Assembly (NCBI GenBank): GCA_016214895.1
Contig: JACRMR010000003.1
Span: forward strand, 62,001 to 126,000
Direction: 5' to 3'
DNA length: 64,000 bases
Source: a candidate division KSB1 bacterium
GTDB taxonomy: Bacteria; Electryoneota; RPQS01
Shown piece by piece: positions 53,023-62,440 of this stretch. The position numbers and the translations under genes are program-made. The notes beneath the pieces are model-generated. The model was given only the letters and a program-made list of their open reading frames with translations, was not told the DNA's origin and did not search any database. Each line of letters starts with the position of its first letter. Position 1 is the stretch's first letter.

Positions 53023-53676
53023 CTACTCCAAGGATGTCAACCCCTCGCGGATCGCGTACCGCGTCAGATCCGCCACGGTGAACAGATTCAGCTTTTCCAT
53101 GATATGCTGACGATGCGTCTCCACGGTCTTCACGCTCAAACTCAGCTTGTCCGCGATCTGCTTCGTCGTGTTACCCTCCGCGATCAGTTGCAGCACGGTG
53201 CGCTCGCGTCCGCTGAGTAAATCGTAAACCCCCGTGGCGGGTGGAGCGGCGAGCTTCAGGAACTCCGCGATAATCTGCTGATTCGTGGATTCAGACAAAT
53301 AGTACTGATTCTGCGTCACGCGTCGAATGGCCCGCACCAGCTCCTCGGGTGCCGCGTCTTTCAGGACATAGCCACGCGCGCCCGCCCGCAACGACTCGAT
53401 CACGTAGCGACGGTCGGCGTGCATCGAGAGCATCACCACGCGGATATCCGGCTCCTCGGAAACGATGCGCCGGCACGCCTCGATGCCGTTCAACTCCGAC
53501 ATCGAGATATCCATCAGGATTACATCCGGATGCAATTCCCGCGCCAGTGAAATCGCTTCCAGTCCGTTGCCCGCCTCACCCACGACGTTGAGCCCTTGGT
53601 GCGACGTGAGCAACTCCCGCAGCCCCAGCCGAAAGAGCTTGTGATCGTCCGCCAAAATCACGCGAAGTTCGCGCAT
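53023..53676 (-). CDS. NarL/FixJ-type response regulator
   Basis: A 217-residue two-component regulator. The receiver domain has the acidic pair D10-D11 and the phosphoacceptor Asp56 (DVILMDISMSE), with Thr/Ser and Lys switch residues (MLSMH, GYVLKDAAPEE). The C-terminal LuxR-type HTH is GRERTVLQLIAEGNTTKQIADKLSLSVKTVETHRQHIMEKL. It begins directly after the kinase stop with no spacing and has GGAGGGG inside the kinase end. It should be the partner of that kinase. The target could include amtB or the RND operon, which is inferred only from proximity. Confidence 0.92.
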   Translation of the reverse strand: MRELRVILADDHKLFRLGLRELLTSHQGLNVVGEAGNGLEAISLARELHPDVILMDISMSELNGIEACRRIVSEEPDIRVVMLSMHADRRYVIESLRAGARGYVLKDAAPEELVRAIRRVTQNQYYLSESTNQQIIAEFLKLAAPPATGVYDLLSGRERTVLQLIAEGNTTKQIADKLSLSVKTVETHRQHIMEKLNLFTVADLTRYAIREGLTSLE

Positions 53677-54855
53677 CTACCCCTCCCGCCGCAATAGCAA
53701 CCGAACCCGTGCTCCCGCTCCCGGCGCCGCCTCGATCTGCATCTCGCCGCCCAGATACCGCACGCGCTCCCGGATGCTGAATAGACCAAATCCTGCCGCA
53801 TCGGAACGCACGGCATCCGTGATCGCCGGGTCGAAGCCGCGGCCATTGTCGCGCACTTCGAGCGAAATTTGCCGCCGATTCGCTCGCAGCGAGACCGTCA
53901 CCGCCGCGGCCTGCGCGTACTTGACCGTATTGGTCAACAATTCCTGCGTGCACTTGAATAACGTCACACGTTCCGCCTCCGAAAGGGTGCTCGCATCGCC
54001 GGTCGCGCTGAACGTGACCGGCAGCCCATGCCGGGTCTGATACTGTTCGACCAACCACTCCAGCGCCGCGGCGAGTCCCAATTCATAGAGAATCGGGGTG
54101 CTGATCTCAAAGATCAGCCGCCGCGCATGCCGGATCGCCCGATCCAACAGCGTGGCGATTTCTTCCAGATTCTGCTCGAAGCCGCAGAATACCGCGTCGC
54201 CGCGAAACTGCTGGATCCGCAGCCGCAGGAACGCGAACTCCTGAATCACATGATCGTGCAGGTCCGTCGCCAACTCCCGCCGTTGCCGCTCCTCCGCCAG
54301 CGCAAGTTCCGCCGCCAACTTGCGCAGCCGGTCGCGGTACTCTTCGATCTGCGCCCGCGCCGAACGATGCTGCGCGATCTCCTGTTCCAGTGCCGCCGTA
54401 CGCTCGCGCACCAGTTCTTCCAACCGGCGCGCCGTCGCGAGGATCTCCGCATCCGCCAGCTGGTGTTGAAAATAAGTCTCGAGCATGTCTGCCAGCGACT
54501 CAATCAGCTCGCGTTCCTCCGGCAGAAACGGCCCCTCGCCGCACTCCGGACGCGCTTCGAGATAGCAGACCTCAACGGTTCCGCAAAGTCCCTCGCGCGG
54601 TTCAAACGTCGCCGCCTGCCGCCACACCGTCGCGCGAAATCCGGGCGAAAGCGCCTCGTGATCCTCAAACTGTATCCGCGCGCACGCAACATCGGGATAT
54701 TGCCACGCCGCCGGAAGCTGCGCGGCAACCGCGCTCAGGCAGTCGCCAATCGACAACCGCTCGTCCTGCAACAGGCGTGCCGTCCGGTGCAGCGCCGTGA
54801 GTTCCTTCACGCGCTCTTCCAGCCGCCAGCGGGTCTCGTCGGCAGGCGCGGTCAC
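53677..54855 (-). CDS. GAF-type sensor histidine kinase (HisKA_3)
   Basis: About 392 residues, no membrane helix, so it senses something in the cytoplasm. A GAF-like domain covers about 20-145 (AQLPAAWQYPDVACARIQFED, CYLEARPECGEGPFLPEERELIESLADML). A coiled-coil leads to the HisKA_3 box ERQRRELATDLHDHVIQEF, where His is the phosphoacceptor. The ATPase domain has N-box ELLTNTVKYAQA, G1 VRDNGRGFD and G2 GFGLFSIRERV. The start may be GTG at 54855, overlapping the RND stop by four bases in the same way as neighbouring genes; a GTG at 54870 is an alternative. It is the last gene of the efflux array before the regulator. Confidence 0.9.
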   Translation of the reverse strand: MTAPADETRWRLEERVKELTALHRTARLLQDERLSIGDCLSAVAAQLPAAWQYPDVACARIQFEDHEALSPGFRATVWRQAATFEPREGLCGTVEVCYLEARPECGEGPFLPEERELIESLADMLETYFQHQLADAEILATARRLEELVRERTAALEQEIAQHRSARAQIEEYRDRLRKLAAELALAEERQRRELATDLHDHVIQEFAFLRLRIQQFRGDAVFCGFEQNLEEIATLLDRAIRHARRLIFEISTPILYELGLAAALEWLVEQYQTRHGLPVTFSATGDASTLSEAERVTLFKCTQELLTNTVKYAQAAAVTVSLRANRRQISLEVRDNGRGFDPAITDAVRSDAAGFGLFSIRERVRYLGGEMQIEAAPGAGARVRLLLRREG

Positions 54856-57800
54856 GCTGACCCCGGCCACGTGTGTGCCACCGCTGCCGCGTCCACCCTC
54901 GGCTTCCGCGCGAACCGGTCCAGGAGCGTGTACATGACGGGAACCAACACGAGCGTCAGTAGCAGGGATGAAATGAGTCCGCCGATGATCACGATGCCCA
55001 TCCCGGATCGCATCTCCGAGCCCTCGCCCAGCGCCAGTGCCAGCGGCATCATGCCCAGCACCATGGTCATCGTCGTCATCAGAATCGGCCGCAGCCGCAG
55101 CGGTCCCGCCGTGAGCAACGCCTCGCGCATGGTCAGGCCCTGACTCCGCAAGTGCTGCGTAACGTCCACAATCAAGATCCCGTTCTTGGTCACCAGTCCC
55201 AGCAGGATCAGAATCCCGATCATCGAGAACATCGAAAGCGTTGCTCCGCTCAGCGCCAGACCGAGAAACGCGCCGATCAGCGCCACCGGGACCGAAAACA
55301 TGATCGTCAACGGATGCACGTAACTCTCGTACAGCGTCGCCAGAATCATATAGACAAACAGCACCGAGAGCGCGATCGCCGTCAGCATGTCCGTCATCAT
55401 CGTGCGCATATTCTCCACGTCGCCGAAGGCGAAAAACGTCACGCCGCGCGGCGGTTCATAGGACTCCATCGCCTGGTCAAAATCGCCCTGCACCGCGCCC
55501 AGCGAACGGCCCACTACATTCGCCGACACCGTAATCAACCGCTCGCGATCCTTGCGCGTAATCGACGATGGGCCGCCGGCCCGTTGAATTGTCGCCACGT
55601 CGCCGAGCTTGACCATCCGCCCGGCCCGATTGCGAATCTCGATGCGCGAGATCAGCGACGGATCCTGCCGGTATTGAGACGATAGCAGCGAGCGAATGTC
55701 CACCTCCACTTCGCCCGTGCGAAACCGCGTGATGACGGTCCCGGTGACCGCGTTGCGCAAGGTCCCCGCGATTTCGCCCGGCGTCAACAGACTATTCGCG
55801 GCGCGCGCCCGATCAATCGAAATCTGCATCTCGGGCGAACCCAGCTCGTAGCTGGTCTGCACGTCGCGCGCGCCCGGCACCGCCCGCAACGTCTTGAGCG
55901 CGTATTGCGCCGCCACCTGCACCGAGTCGAGGTCTTGCCCGCGCACCTCGTATTGAATCGGTTGCGCGTTGGCCATGCCGAACAGCCCGATATCACTGAC
56001 CACAACCTCCATCCCCGGAATGCCGCGCGCGAAAGCCGCGATCTCATTCTGCGTCTGCCGCGTCAACTGCCGCCGCTCGTGCTTCGCGCTCAACCGCACC
56101 TGAATCGTGCCCAGCCGGGCGTTCGTCGTGATCCCATTCTCGGTTTCCTGCTGACCGATAATGGTCAACATCTGCACCAGATCAGGGTTGTTCAGAATGA
56201 ACTCCTCGATCTTCGCCATCGCCGCGTTGTTCTCGGCCAGGGTTGTGCCCAACGGCATCTTCGTCGTGACCGCGAACTCGCCGCGATCCGTCGGCGGAAT
56301 GAAGTCCGTGCCGATCAGGCCGAGCGGAACCAGCGCGATCGAACCGATCATCAGCACGGTAATTCCCAGCAGCACCAGCCCGCGGTGGTCGAGCGCCCAC
56401 GTCAACACCGTGCGGTACCCGTGTTCCAGCGCGGCAAACCACCGCTCGAAGCCCCGCGCGAAGCCGCGCATCCAGCGCTCGCCGGCCACCGTCTCCCGCG
56501 TGTTCATCCGACTGGAAAGCAAGGGCGTGATCGTAAACGAAACCAGCAGCGACATCAGCACGGCCGTCACGAACACTCCCGAGAATTCGCGGAAGATGTT
56601 TCCCACCAGCCCGCCCAGAAACGCCACCGGCAGGAAGATCACGACGTCCACCAGCGTGATCGAAACCGCCGCCAATCCGATCTCATTGCGCCCCTGAATT
56701 GCCGCGGTCTTGGGATCGGCCCCCGTTTTCAGACAGCGATGGATGTTCTCCAACACGACAATGGAATCATCCACCAGCACGCCGATCACCATGCCCAGCG
56801 CCATCATCGTCATCAGATTCACCGAAAACCCGAACAGCTCCATGCTGATGAACGTGGACACAATGGAAATCGGTATGGCGATCAGCACGATCAGCGAATT
56901 GCGCAGCGAGTGCAGGAACACCAGCAGCACCAGGGCGACCACGAGCAGCGCCTCGGACAGATTGCGCTGAACTTCGGCGATGGCGTTGCGCGTGAAAATC
57001 GTAATGTCCTGGGCGACTTCGATCCGAATCGAGCCCGCGTAATCCCGCTCCAATTTCGCCAGTTCCGCGCGAATCCGCTGCGAAGTCTGAACACTGTTCG
57101 CCTGGGCCTGCTTGACGACTTGAATGCCGAGCGCGGAACGGTTATTCAGCCGCGCCAGCGAGCGTTCCGCTTTGATCGTATCCGTGACCGCGGCGACGTC
57201 CCGCAAATAGATAGCGCGGCCATCCGCCAGCGGAATCCGCGTGCGTTCGATCTCTGCCAGCGATCCATACTTGCCGGCGACGCGCACCGTGAAATCCTGC
57301 GACGCGCCGTACACCTTGCCCGCGGGGACATCCAGATTGTCGGCGACCAGCACGCCGTTCACATCCTGCAACGACAAGCCATAAGTCTTCAACTTGGCCG
57401 GATCCACGGCGATCTCGATCTCGCGTTCTTCCGCGCCGGAGATCGCCACCTGACCGACGCCGTCCACCTGCTCCAGCCGCGGCCGGATCTTCTGATCGAT
57501 CAGCGTGAACAAGTCCGGCCCCGCGAGTCCGCTCGTGACCGCGATTCGGAGAATCGGCAGCGCGCCGATATCCGCCTTGTAGAACTGCGGCTCCTCGGCA
57601 TCGTCCGGCAACTGCGCCCGCATCGCGCTGACCACGCGCTGCGTCTCCTGGGCAATCTGGTCCGCATCGGCCGACATGTCAAATTCGAGCACGACCACCG
57701 AAGCATTCTCCTGATTGTAGGAGCGAATGTGCTTCAGCTTGTTGAGCGAGATGACTGCGTCCTCGATCGGCTTCGTCACCATGGTCTCGATTTCCTTCGG

Positions 57801-57965
57801 ACCCGCCCCCGGCCATACCGTGACCACCGTAACCCACGGCCAGTTCATCGATGGCAACAGGTCCACGGCCAGCCGCTGGTAGAGGAAGAGTCCGACCACC
57901 GCGATCGCCACAAAGAACATCGCGACCGCGGTCGAACGCTTGATGGCAAGTTCGGTCAAGGTCAT
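54852..57965 (-). CDS. RND efflux pump, HAE1/AcrB-like
   Basis: A 1037-residue inner-membrane transporter of usual length with twelve helices and two large periplasmic loops. It starts MTLTELAIKRSTAVAMFFVAIAVVGLFLYQRL. In helix 4 the proton-relay acids are present (GVLVDDSIVVLENIHR), and the paired signature GILILLGLVTKNGILIVDV is in helix 10. Works with the MFP and TolC-like proteins to push drugs or hydrophobic compounds across both membranes. ATG overlaps the MFP stop by four bases. The C-terminal end overlaps the histidine kinase start. Confidence 0.93.
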   Translation of the reverse strand: MTLTELAIKRSTAVAMFFVAIAVVGLFLYQRLAVDLLPSMNWPWVTVVTVWPGAGPKEIETMVTKPIEDAVISLNKLKHIRSYNQENASVVVLEFDMSADADQIAQETQRVVSAMRAQLPDDAEEPQFYKADIGALPILRIAVTSGLAGPDLFTLIDQKIRPRLEQVDGVGQVAISGAEEREIEIAVDPAKLKTYGLSLQDVNGVLVADNLDVPAGKVYGASQDFTVRVAGKYGSLAEIERTRIPLADGRAIYLRDVAAVTDTIKAERSLARLNNRSALGIQVVKQAQANSVQTSQRIRAELAKLERDYAGSIRIEVAQDITIFTRNAIAEVQRNLSEALLVVALVLLVFLHSLRNSLIVLIAIPISIVSTFISMELFGFSVNLMTMMALGMVIGVLVDDSIVVLENIHRCLKTGADPKTAAIQGRNEIGLAAVSITLVDVVIFLPVAFLGGLVGNIFREFSGVFVTAVLMSLLVSFTITPLLSSRMNTRETVAGERWMRGFARGFERWFAALEHGYRTVLTWALDHRGLVLLGITVLMIGSIALVPLGLIGTDFIPPTDRGEFAVTTKMPLGTTLAENNAAMAKIEEFILNNPDLVQMLTIIGQQETENGITTNARLGTIQVRLSAKHERRQLTRQTQNEIAAFARGIPGMEVVVSDIGLFGMANAQPIQYEVRGQDLDSVQVAAQYALKTLRAVPGARDVQTSYELGSPEMQISIDRARAANSLLTPGEIAGTLRNAVTGTVITRFRTGEVEVDIRSLLSSQYRQDPSLISRIEIRNRAGRMVKLGDVATIQRAGGPSSITRKDRERLITVSANVVGRSLGAVQGDFDQAMESYEPPRGVTFFAFGDVENMRTMMTDMLTAIALSVLFVYMILATLYESYVHPLTIMFSVPVALIGAFLGLALSGATLSMFSMIGILILLGLVTKNGILIVDVTQHLRSQGLTMREALLTAGPLRLRPILMTTMTMVLGMMPLALALGEGSEMRSGMGIVIIGGLISSLLLTLVLVPVMYTLLDRFARKPRVDAAAVAHTWPGSA

Positions 57966-59020
57966 CTGGACTCACCCCGCAGCGAGAGCTGAATCGGCGT
58001 GCCTTCGGCGAGGAGTTGATTCCCGGTAACGATCACCGTGTCGCCCGCCTCGATTCCGCTGACGGCTAACAGATCGCCCTGCGTTCCCAGCGTCTTCACT
58101 GCGACCTTATGCGCTGTCTGTCCCCGTGCGACAAAGACGACCAACCGCCCCATGTCCACCAACGCCGCGGCGCGCGGAATCAACAGCCCGTGTTCGTCCG
58201 TGCTCCCCGCAATGATGACGCGCGCAAACATCCCCGACTTCAGTCCGGCGCGACCCGGAATCTTGACTTCCACCGGATACGTCCGCGACCCCGGCGCGGC
58301 GCGACTGCCGATGGAATACACCTCACCGCCGATCGAGTCCGCCAGCGTCTCCACGATTACGGTGGCCGGCGCCCGTTCTTTAACCAACGGAATCTCCGCC
58401 TCCGAAATCTGCACCGTGATCTTGAACGCGGAAGCGTCAACAATTTGGGCAACCGGCATCCCGCGCTCCAGCATCTGGCCGACTTCCACGAAGCGCGAGG
58501 CCACGCTGCCGGCAAACGGCGCGCGCACCGTGCCGTCGCGATAATTCTTGTCCGCCAGCCGGTACGCCACCTCCGCGCCCTTCATTCCCAGTCGCGCACC
58601 CTCCAGCTCGGAATCGGAAACGCTGCGTTGCTCGTGCAGCTTCCGAACGCGCTCGAAATCGAGTGTCGCTTTGTCAAAGCCGACTTTCGCGCGCTCGGCT
58701 TCGAGTCCCAACAGCTCATCATCCAACCGCGCCAGCGGGGCCCCGGCGGCCACCTGCTCTCCCGCTTCCACCGCGACGGCGGTCACGCGACCGCCGACCT
58801 CGGCGGAGATCACCGCCTCGCGATTTCCCTGCAACGTACCGGTTTCTTCCAGGCTTCGCACGAACGCTTGCGGCGTCACCACCAGGCCGGCGACGGGCAC
58901 CGTGAGGCTCACGCCATCGCTCGCGACTTCCGTGCGCGCCGAACGAATCAGCCGCGTCGTAATGAGCGCCAGCAGCACGATGGCGAAGATCAGGAGTGTT
59001 GATTTGGTCTTTCGTGTCAT
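57962..59020 (-). CDS. Periplasmic adaptor (membrane fusion protein) of RND pump
   Basis: A 352-residue HlyD/AcrA-type adaptor. An N-terminal helix (STLLIFAIVLLALITTRLI) anchors it, followed by a barrel-sandwich domain (VSAEVGGRVTAVAVEAGEQVAAGAPLARLDDELL), a helical hairpin (KATLDFERVRKLHEQRSVSDSELEGARLGMKGAEVAYRLADKNY), the second half of the sandwich (GTVRAPFAGSVASRFVEVGQML) and beta-barrel domains. It links the pump to the TolC-like channel. ATG at 59020 is used; the 110 extra residues in the longer frame are shadow sequence of TolC. Confidence 0.9.
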   Translation of the reverse strand: MTRKTKSTLLIFAIVLLALITTRLIRSARTEVASDGVSLTVPVAGLVVTPQAFVRSLEETGTLQGNREAVISAEVGGRVTAVAVEAGEQVAAGAPLARLDDELLGLEAERAKVGFDKATLDFERVRKLHEQRSVSDSELEGARLGMKGAEVAYRLADKNYRDGTVRAPFAGSVASRFVEVGQMLERGMPVAQIVDASAFKITVQISEAEIPLVKERAPATVIVETLADSIGGEVYSIGSRAAPGSRTYPVEVKIPGRAGLKSGMFARVIIAGSTDEHGLLIPRAAALVDMGRLVVFVARGQTAHKVAVKTLGTQGDLLAVSGIEAGDTVIVTGNQLLAEGTPIQLSLRGESR

Positions 59021-59037
59021 GATAGTTCTCGGTATCG

Positions 59038-60357
59038 TTAGCGGGTAAAGGGTGCGTGCCCCGCCGCCATTCTGGCCTCCGCCGTGGCCATCAGCCGCCC
59101 GAACTTCGCGTTCGCCAGCGCCACCCGCGCCACCAACTCGTCCAGGAGCGCCGCGTCCATTTCCAGCGGCGTCAACTGCCCCTGCGCAAATTTCGTCTCC
59201 GCGATCGTTCGCGCCTGCGTCGCCGCGTCCACCGTCGTGCGCGCCGCGGCTTCGCTCTCCAGCGCCGCGCCATACGAACGCAGCGCCGATTCGTATTGCA
59301 ACCGGGCTCCGCGTTCGGCCTTGCGGACGTTCAAATCCGCCCGCAGCCACTCCGCCTTTTGCTGCTGTGCCCGGCCCCGGTAGTAGCCGCCCGTCCAGAT
59401 GGGGATGGACAGGCCCAGCCCGCCATAGACCGCCGAGAGATTATTCCGCGGCTGGATTCCCCACTGGTCGTTCTGCCACGTCCACGAATATTTCACCTGC
59501 CCGCCCAGGGTCGGCCAGCGCGCGTTGCGGTAGATCACGTAGATGCTCCGCTGCATCTCGTTCAAATCGCGCAGCGCCTCCAGATCGTCCCGCGCCAGGA
59601 TCCGTTCGGCGCCGCCGGTCGAATCGATTTGCAGCGTGAAGTCATCAAAGTCGCCTTCGCAGCGGAACGCGGTGTCCAGCGACACTCCCAGCCACTCCTT
59701 GAGCGCGAGTTCCGCGAGTTGTCGCTGATTCTCCGCCTCCCGCAGCGGCGGCCGCTGATTCATCGACTGCACGTTGACGCGCAGTACATCGTAATCGCTC
59801 AATAACCCCACGTCGCGCATGCGGGTCGCGCGCGCCAGCGAACTGTCACTGATCGACAAGCTGAGCTGTCGCGCCTGCACGACGTCGTGCGCGAGCAACA
59901 CACTCCAAAACCGCCGCAACGTTTCCAATTCCACCGCGCGGTCCGTATTCGCCGCCTGATGGGCGGTGGCCCGCTGCGCGGCGTACGCTCCGCGCAATCC
60001 GGCTGCGATGCGCCCAAACGTCAGCAACGGCTGATTCAACGTGAGATCCGCCTGCACGGTGTTGTCCTGCTGCATCTTCAACGCCATGTAGTCGCCCGTC
60101 TCGGGATTCGGAAAGAAGATCTTGCTCGCCTTGAACGCGCGCTGGTAGCCGATCTCCCCAGCGAGTTGCGGCAGCGCCGCCGACCACGCCTCCGCAATCT
60201 GACCTTGCACGCCCACCCGATTGATGCGCGGATCCTCCAACGCCAGCGCGCGCGACTTTGCAATCGCCAGCGCTTCATCCAGCGTCAACGCGTACGCGTT
60301 GCCGCCGCCCAGCAGCGTCAGCAGGATGGCCGCGGTCCACCATCGACGAGCCCTCAT
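59038..60357 (-). CDS. TolC-family outer-membrane efflux channel
   Basis: A 439-residue outer-membrane factor. Signal peptide (WWTAAILLTLLGGGNAYA) precedes LTLDEALAIAKSRALALEDP, the family opening. Long coiled-coil helices, VQADLTLNQPLLTFGRIAAGLRGAYAAQRAT and the second-half equivalent LGLSIPIWTGGYYRGRAQQQKAEW are the two repeats. It forms the trimeric exit channel for the pump. ATG at 60357 overlaps the TetR stop by four bases; longer frame is shadow. Confidence 0.9.
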   Translation of the reverse strand: MRARRWWTAAILLTLLGGGNAYALTLDEALAIAKSRALALEDPRINRVGVQGQIAEAWSAALPQLAGEIGYQRAFKASKIFFPNPETGDYMALKMQQDNTVQADLTLNQPLLTFGRIAAGLRGAYAAQRATAHQAANTDRAVELETLRRFWSVLLAHDVVQARQLSLSISDSSLARATRMRDVGLLSDYDVLRVNVQSMNQRPPLREAENQRQLAELALKEWLGVSLDTAFRCEGDFDDFTLQIDSTGGAERILARDDLEALRDLNEMQRSIYVIYRNARWPTLGGQVKYSWTWQNDQWGIQPRNNLSAVYGGLGLSIPIWTGGYYRGRAQQQKAEWLRADLNVRKAERGARLQYESALRSYGAALESEAAARTTVDAATQARTIAETKFAQGQLTPLEMDAALLDELVARVALANAKFGRLMATAEARMAAGHAPFTR

Positions 60358-60977
60358 GCGCGCGCCTCCGGTGAGCGGGGCGCGGCCGCGGTGACCAGGG
60401 CGTCGTAGATCAGCTTGGTCGTGGTCTCGATCACCTCGATCGGATTGATGCTCGGATCCATTTGTGCCCGGATCATGATGCCGTCGTATAGCGCGTTGAT
60501 CGCCTGCGCCACCTCGCGCGTGCGAAAGGCGCGGAAATGTCCATTCTCGACCGCGCGGTCGAAGAGCGCGGAGACCGTGTCGTCCCATTCACGGTGATAC
60601 TGATTCAGCCGGTCGCGAATTTCCGGATAACGGTTCGACAGGCTCACCAGCTGATTGAACAGCAGGTCATGCGCCGGATTCGTCTGCATCCGCTCCAGGA
60701 ACGCGCGATGGCTCTTGTACAGCGCCTCGACGCCCATCTGATCGGGATCGGCCATATGCACGATCTCCGCCTGACTGCCGTGCACGAAGCGGTCCGTGAG
60801 TTCAAACAGAATCTCGAGTTTGCTCGGAAAGTGCCAGTAGATTGCGCCCTTGGATAGTCCCGCGGAACTGGCGATGTCGTCCACGGAGCTGTTCTCGAAT
60901 CCCTTGCTCGCGAAGAGCTGGAAGGCCGCATTCAGGATCTGTTCTTTGCGGACGTCTCGTGATTGATGCTCTGTCAT
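60354..60977 (-). CDS. TetR-family regulator of the efflux operon
   Basis: A 207-residue regulator. The N-terminal HTH is LNAAFQLFASKGFENSSVDDIASSAGLSKGAIYWHFPSKLEIL, and the C-terminal ligand domain is AcrR/TetR-like. It is the first gene of the operon and probably represses it. A GGAGG ribosome site is 5 bases before the ATG, and an 18-base palindrome lies at 60988-61005 over the -10 box. When a pump substrate binds, repression would be lifted. The regulator is thus part of the operon it controls. Confidence 0.9.
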   Translation of the reverse strand: MTEHQSRDVRKEQILNAAFQLFASKGFENSSVDDIASSAGLSKGAIYWHFPSKLEILFELTDRFVHGSQAEIVHMADPDQMGVEALYKSHRAFLERMQTNPAHDLLFNQLVSLSNRYPEIRDRLNQYHREWDDTVSALFDRAVENGHFRAFRTREVAQAINALYDGIMIRAQMDPSINPIEVIETTTKLIYDALVTAAAPRSPEARA

Positions 60978-60987
60978 GGTTCCTCCA

Positions 60988-61005
60988 ATACTGACCGGTC
61001 GGTAT
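60988..61005. promoter_or_regulatory. TetR operator 1
   Basis: ATACTGACCGGTCGGTAT, an 18-base palindrome with one mismatched pair, 10 bases before the TetR start. It overlaps the -10 (TTATAC, 61007-61002) of a leftward promoter whose -35 (TTGTCG) is at 61030-61025 with 17-base spacing. Confidence 0.7.
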
Positions 61006-61073
61006 AAAATGGAGTAGCTGATCCCGACAATTGTTGCCCGAGACCGGAGCCGAATTGGACCAAGTTGGTATAA

Positions 61074-61091
61074 AAACCGACCAGTTGGTAT
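61074..61091. promoter_or_regulatory. Candidate TetR operator 2
   Basis: AAACCGACCAGTTGGTAT matches operator 1's symmetrised form at 15 of 18 positions. A third half-site (AAGTTGGTAT) lies at 61062-61071. A rightward TATAAT (61089-61094) overlaps, so a divergent transcript may be controlled too. Confidence 0.5.
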
Positions 61092-61094
61092 AAT

Positions 61095-61390
61095 CTAATA
61101 TCTTTCTCGACGAGAAGCAAACCCAATCCGCTGACCCGCTGCGAAAATAATCGATCTAAATTATTTTATTGCAATGATTTAGCAGATCTCTATAGCGACG
61201 TATTCAATATCATCCCCGCTGCCTCCTGCAGACGGCCGCTGCATCGAAATACTTCACCATGCGGCCAAAACCCACCAAGGATCCCTCATGCGCCGGTTTT
61301 CACATGCGACAGTTTGCGGCATGAGAAGTGCTACGGTGTGGGATAACGAATCGTCCTCTCGGCGTTACTCCACAGAAACTCGCAGCACCT
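61095..61390. other. Leader region before phosphofructokinase
   Basis: AT-rich stretch (AAATAAT, AAATTATTTTATTGC near 61145-61175) then ordinary sequence. No gene is supported; an upstream frame extension of pfkA begins at 61328. Confidence 0.5.
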
Positions 61391-62413
61391 ATGCGTCTTG
61401 CTATCTTAACCAGCGGCGGGGATTGCCCCGGTCTCAATGCGGTCATCCGCGCCGTCGTGCGCGCCGCGAACGATCGTCATCAGTGGGAAGTCGTGGGGAT
61501 CAAGAACGGCTGGAAAGGCGCGGCCACCGGCGAACTGGTCCCGCTCCCGGCTAAGGCCGTCTCCGGCATTCTCTATCGCGGCGGCACGATCCTCGGCACC
61601 TCTCGTTTCAACCCCATGCAGGATAAGCAGACGACCGCCCGCATCTTAGAGAATCTCACGCTGCATCAGATTGATGCGGTGATCTGCGTCGGCGGCGACG
61701 GGACGCTGCGCGCCAGCCATGAGCTGGCCAAGCTCGGCGTCAACATCATCGGCGTCCCGAAGACCATTGACAATGACATCGCCGCCACCGATGTAACGTT
61801 CGGCTTTCACACGGCAGTGCAGATCGTCACGGATGCGATCGATCGGCTGCACTCCACCGCCGAGTCCCATGCCCGCATCATGATTCTCGAAACCATGGGT
61901 CGGCACACCGGCTGGATCGCGCTCATGGCCGGCATGGCGGGCGGCGCGGACTTGATTCTGATTCCCGAGCGGCCGTTCAGTTACGAAACGATTTGTGATC
62001 AGCTCGCCAAACGCCACGAACGAAAATCCTTCTCCATCGTCGTGATCGCGGAGGGCGCTCACCCCGCGGGCGGCAAGCCGGTGGATCTCGGCGAACTGGA
62101 CGCCTTCGGTCGGCCACGGCTGGGCGGGATCGGCTTTGAGCTGGCCCACGAGATCGAAACGCGCACGCAGATTGAGTCCCGCGTCACCGTGCTCAGTTAC
62201 GTGCAGCGCGGCGGCTCCCCCGTGGCTTACGATCGCATCCTGGCCACTCGCTTCGGCGTCGCGGCCGTCGCGGCCGTGAAAGCCAGGCAGTACGATCACT
62301 TCATTGCGCTCAAAGGCGAACACCTGGTCCCGATTCCCATTGCCGATGGTATCGGCCAGCCTAAGACCGCCGACGACGAACTGTTCAGCGTCGCGGAGCT
62401 GTTCTTCGGGTAA
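61391..62413 (+). CDS. pfkA: 6-phosphofructokinase
   Basis: A 340-residue glycolytic enzyme that phosphorylates fructose 6-phosphate. It starts MRLAILTSGGDCPGLNAVIRA. GGDGT at 101-105 is the ATP-type signature (Gly rather than the Asp seen in PPi-type enzymes), PKTIDNDI is the catalytic loop at 123-130, and ETMGRHTGWIAL is the substrate-binding block. The Lys in PKTIDND is common in the PPi and group III mixed families, so this is most like a group III PFK, whose phosphate donor cannot be set by eye. It stands alone, followed by a tandem repeat array. Confidence 0.9.
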   Translation: MRLAILTSGGDCPGLNAVIRAVVRAANDRHQWEVVGIKNGWKGAATGELVPLPAKAVSGILYRGGTILGTSRFNPMQDKQTTARILENLTLHQIDAVICVGGDGTLRASHELAKLGVNIIGVPKTIDNDIAATDVTFGFHTAVQIVTDAIDRLHSTAESHARIMILETMGRHTGWIALMAGMAGGADLILIPERPFSYETICDQLAKRHERKSFSIVVIAEGAHPAGGKPVDLGELDAFGRPRLGGIGFELAHEIETRTQIESRVTVLSYVQRGGSPVAYDRILATRFGVAAVAAVKARQYDHFIALKGEHLVPIPIADGIGQPKTADDELFSVAELFFG

Positions 62414-62440
62414 TTGAGACTCTTCGCCGCGCCGGGCCGG

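Noticed and set aside
55905-57992. Plus-strand open frame of 695 codons
   Set aside because: It is antisense to the RND pump; the product is His/Arg/Gln-rich, as expected from the complementary strand of a high-G+C gene.
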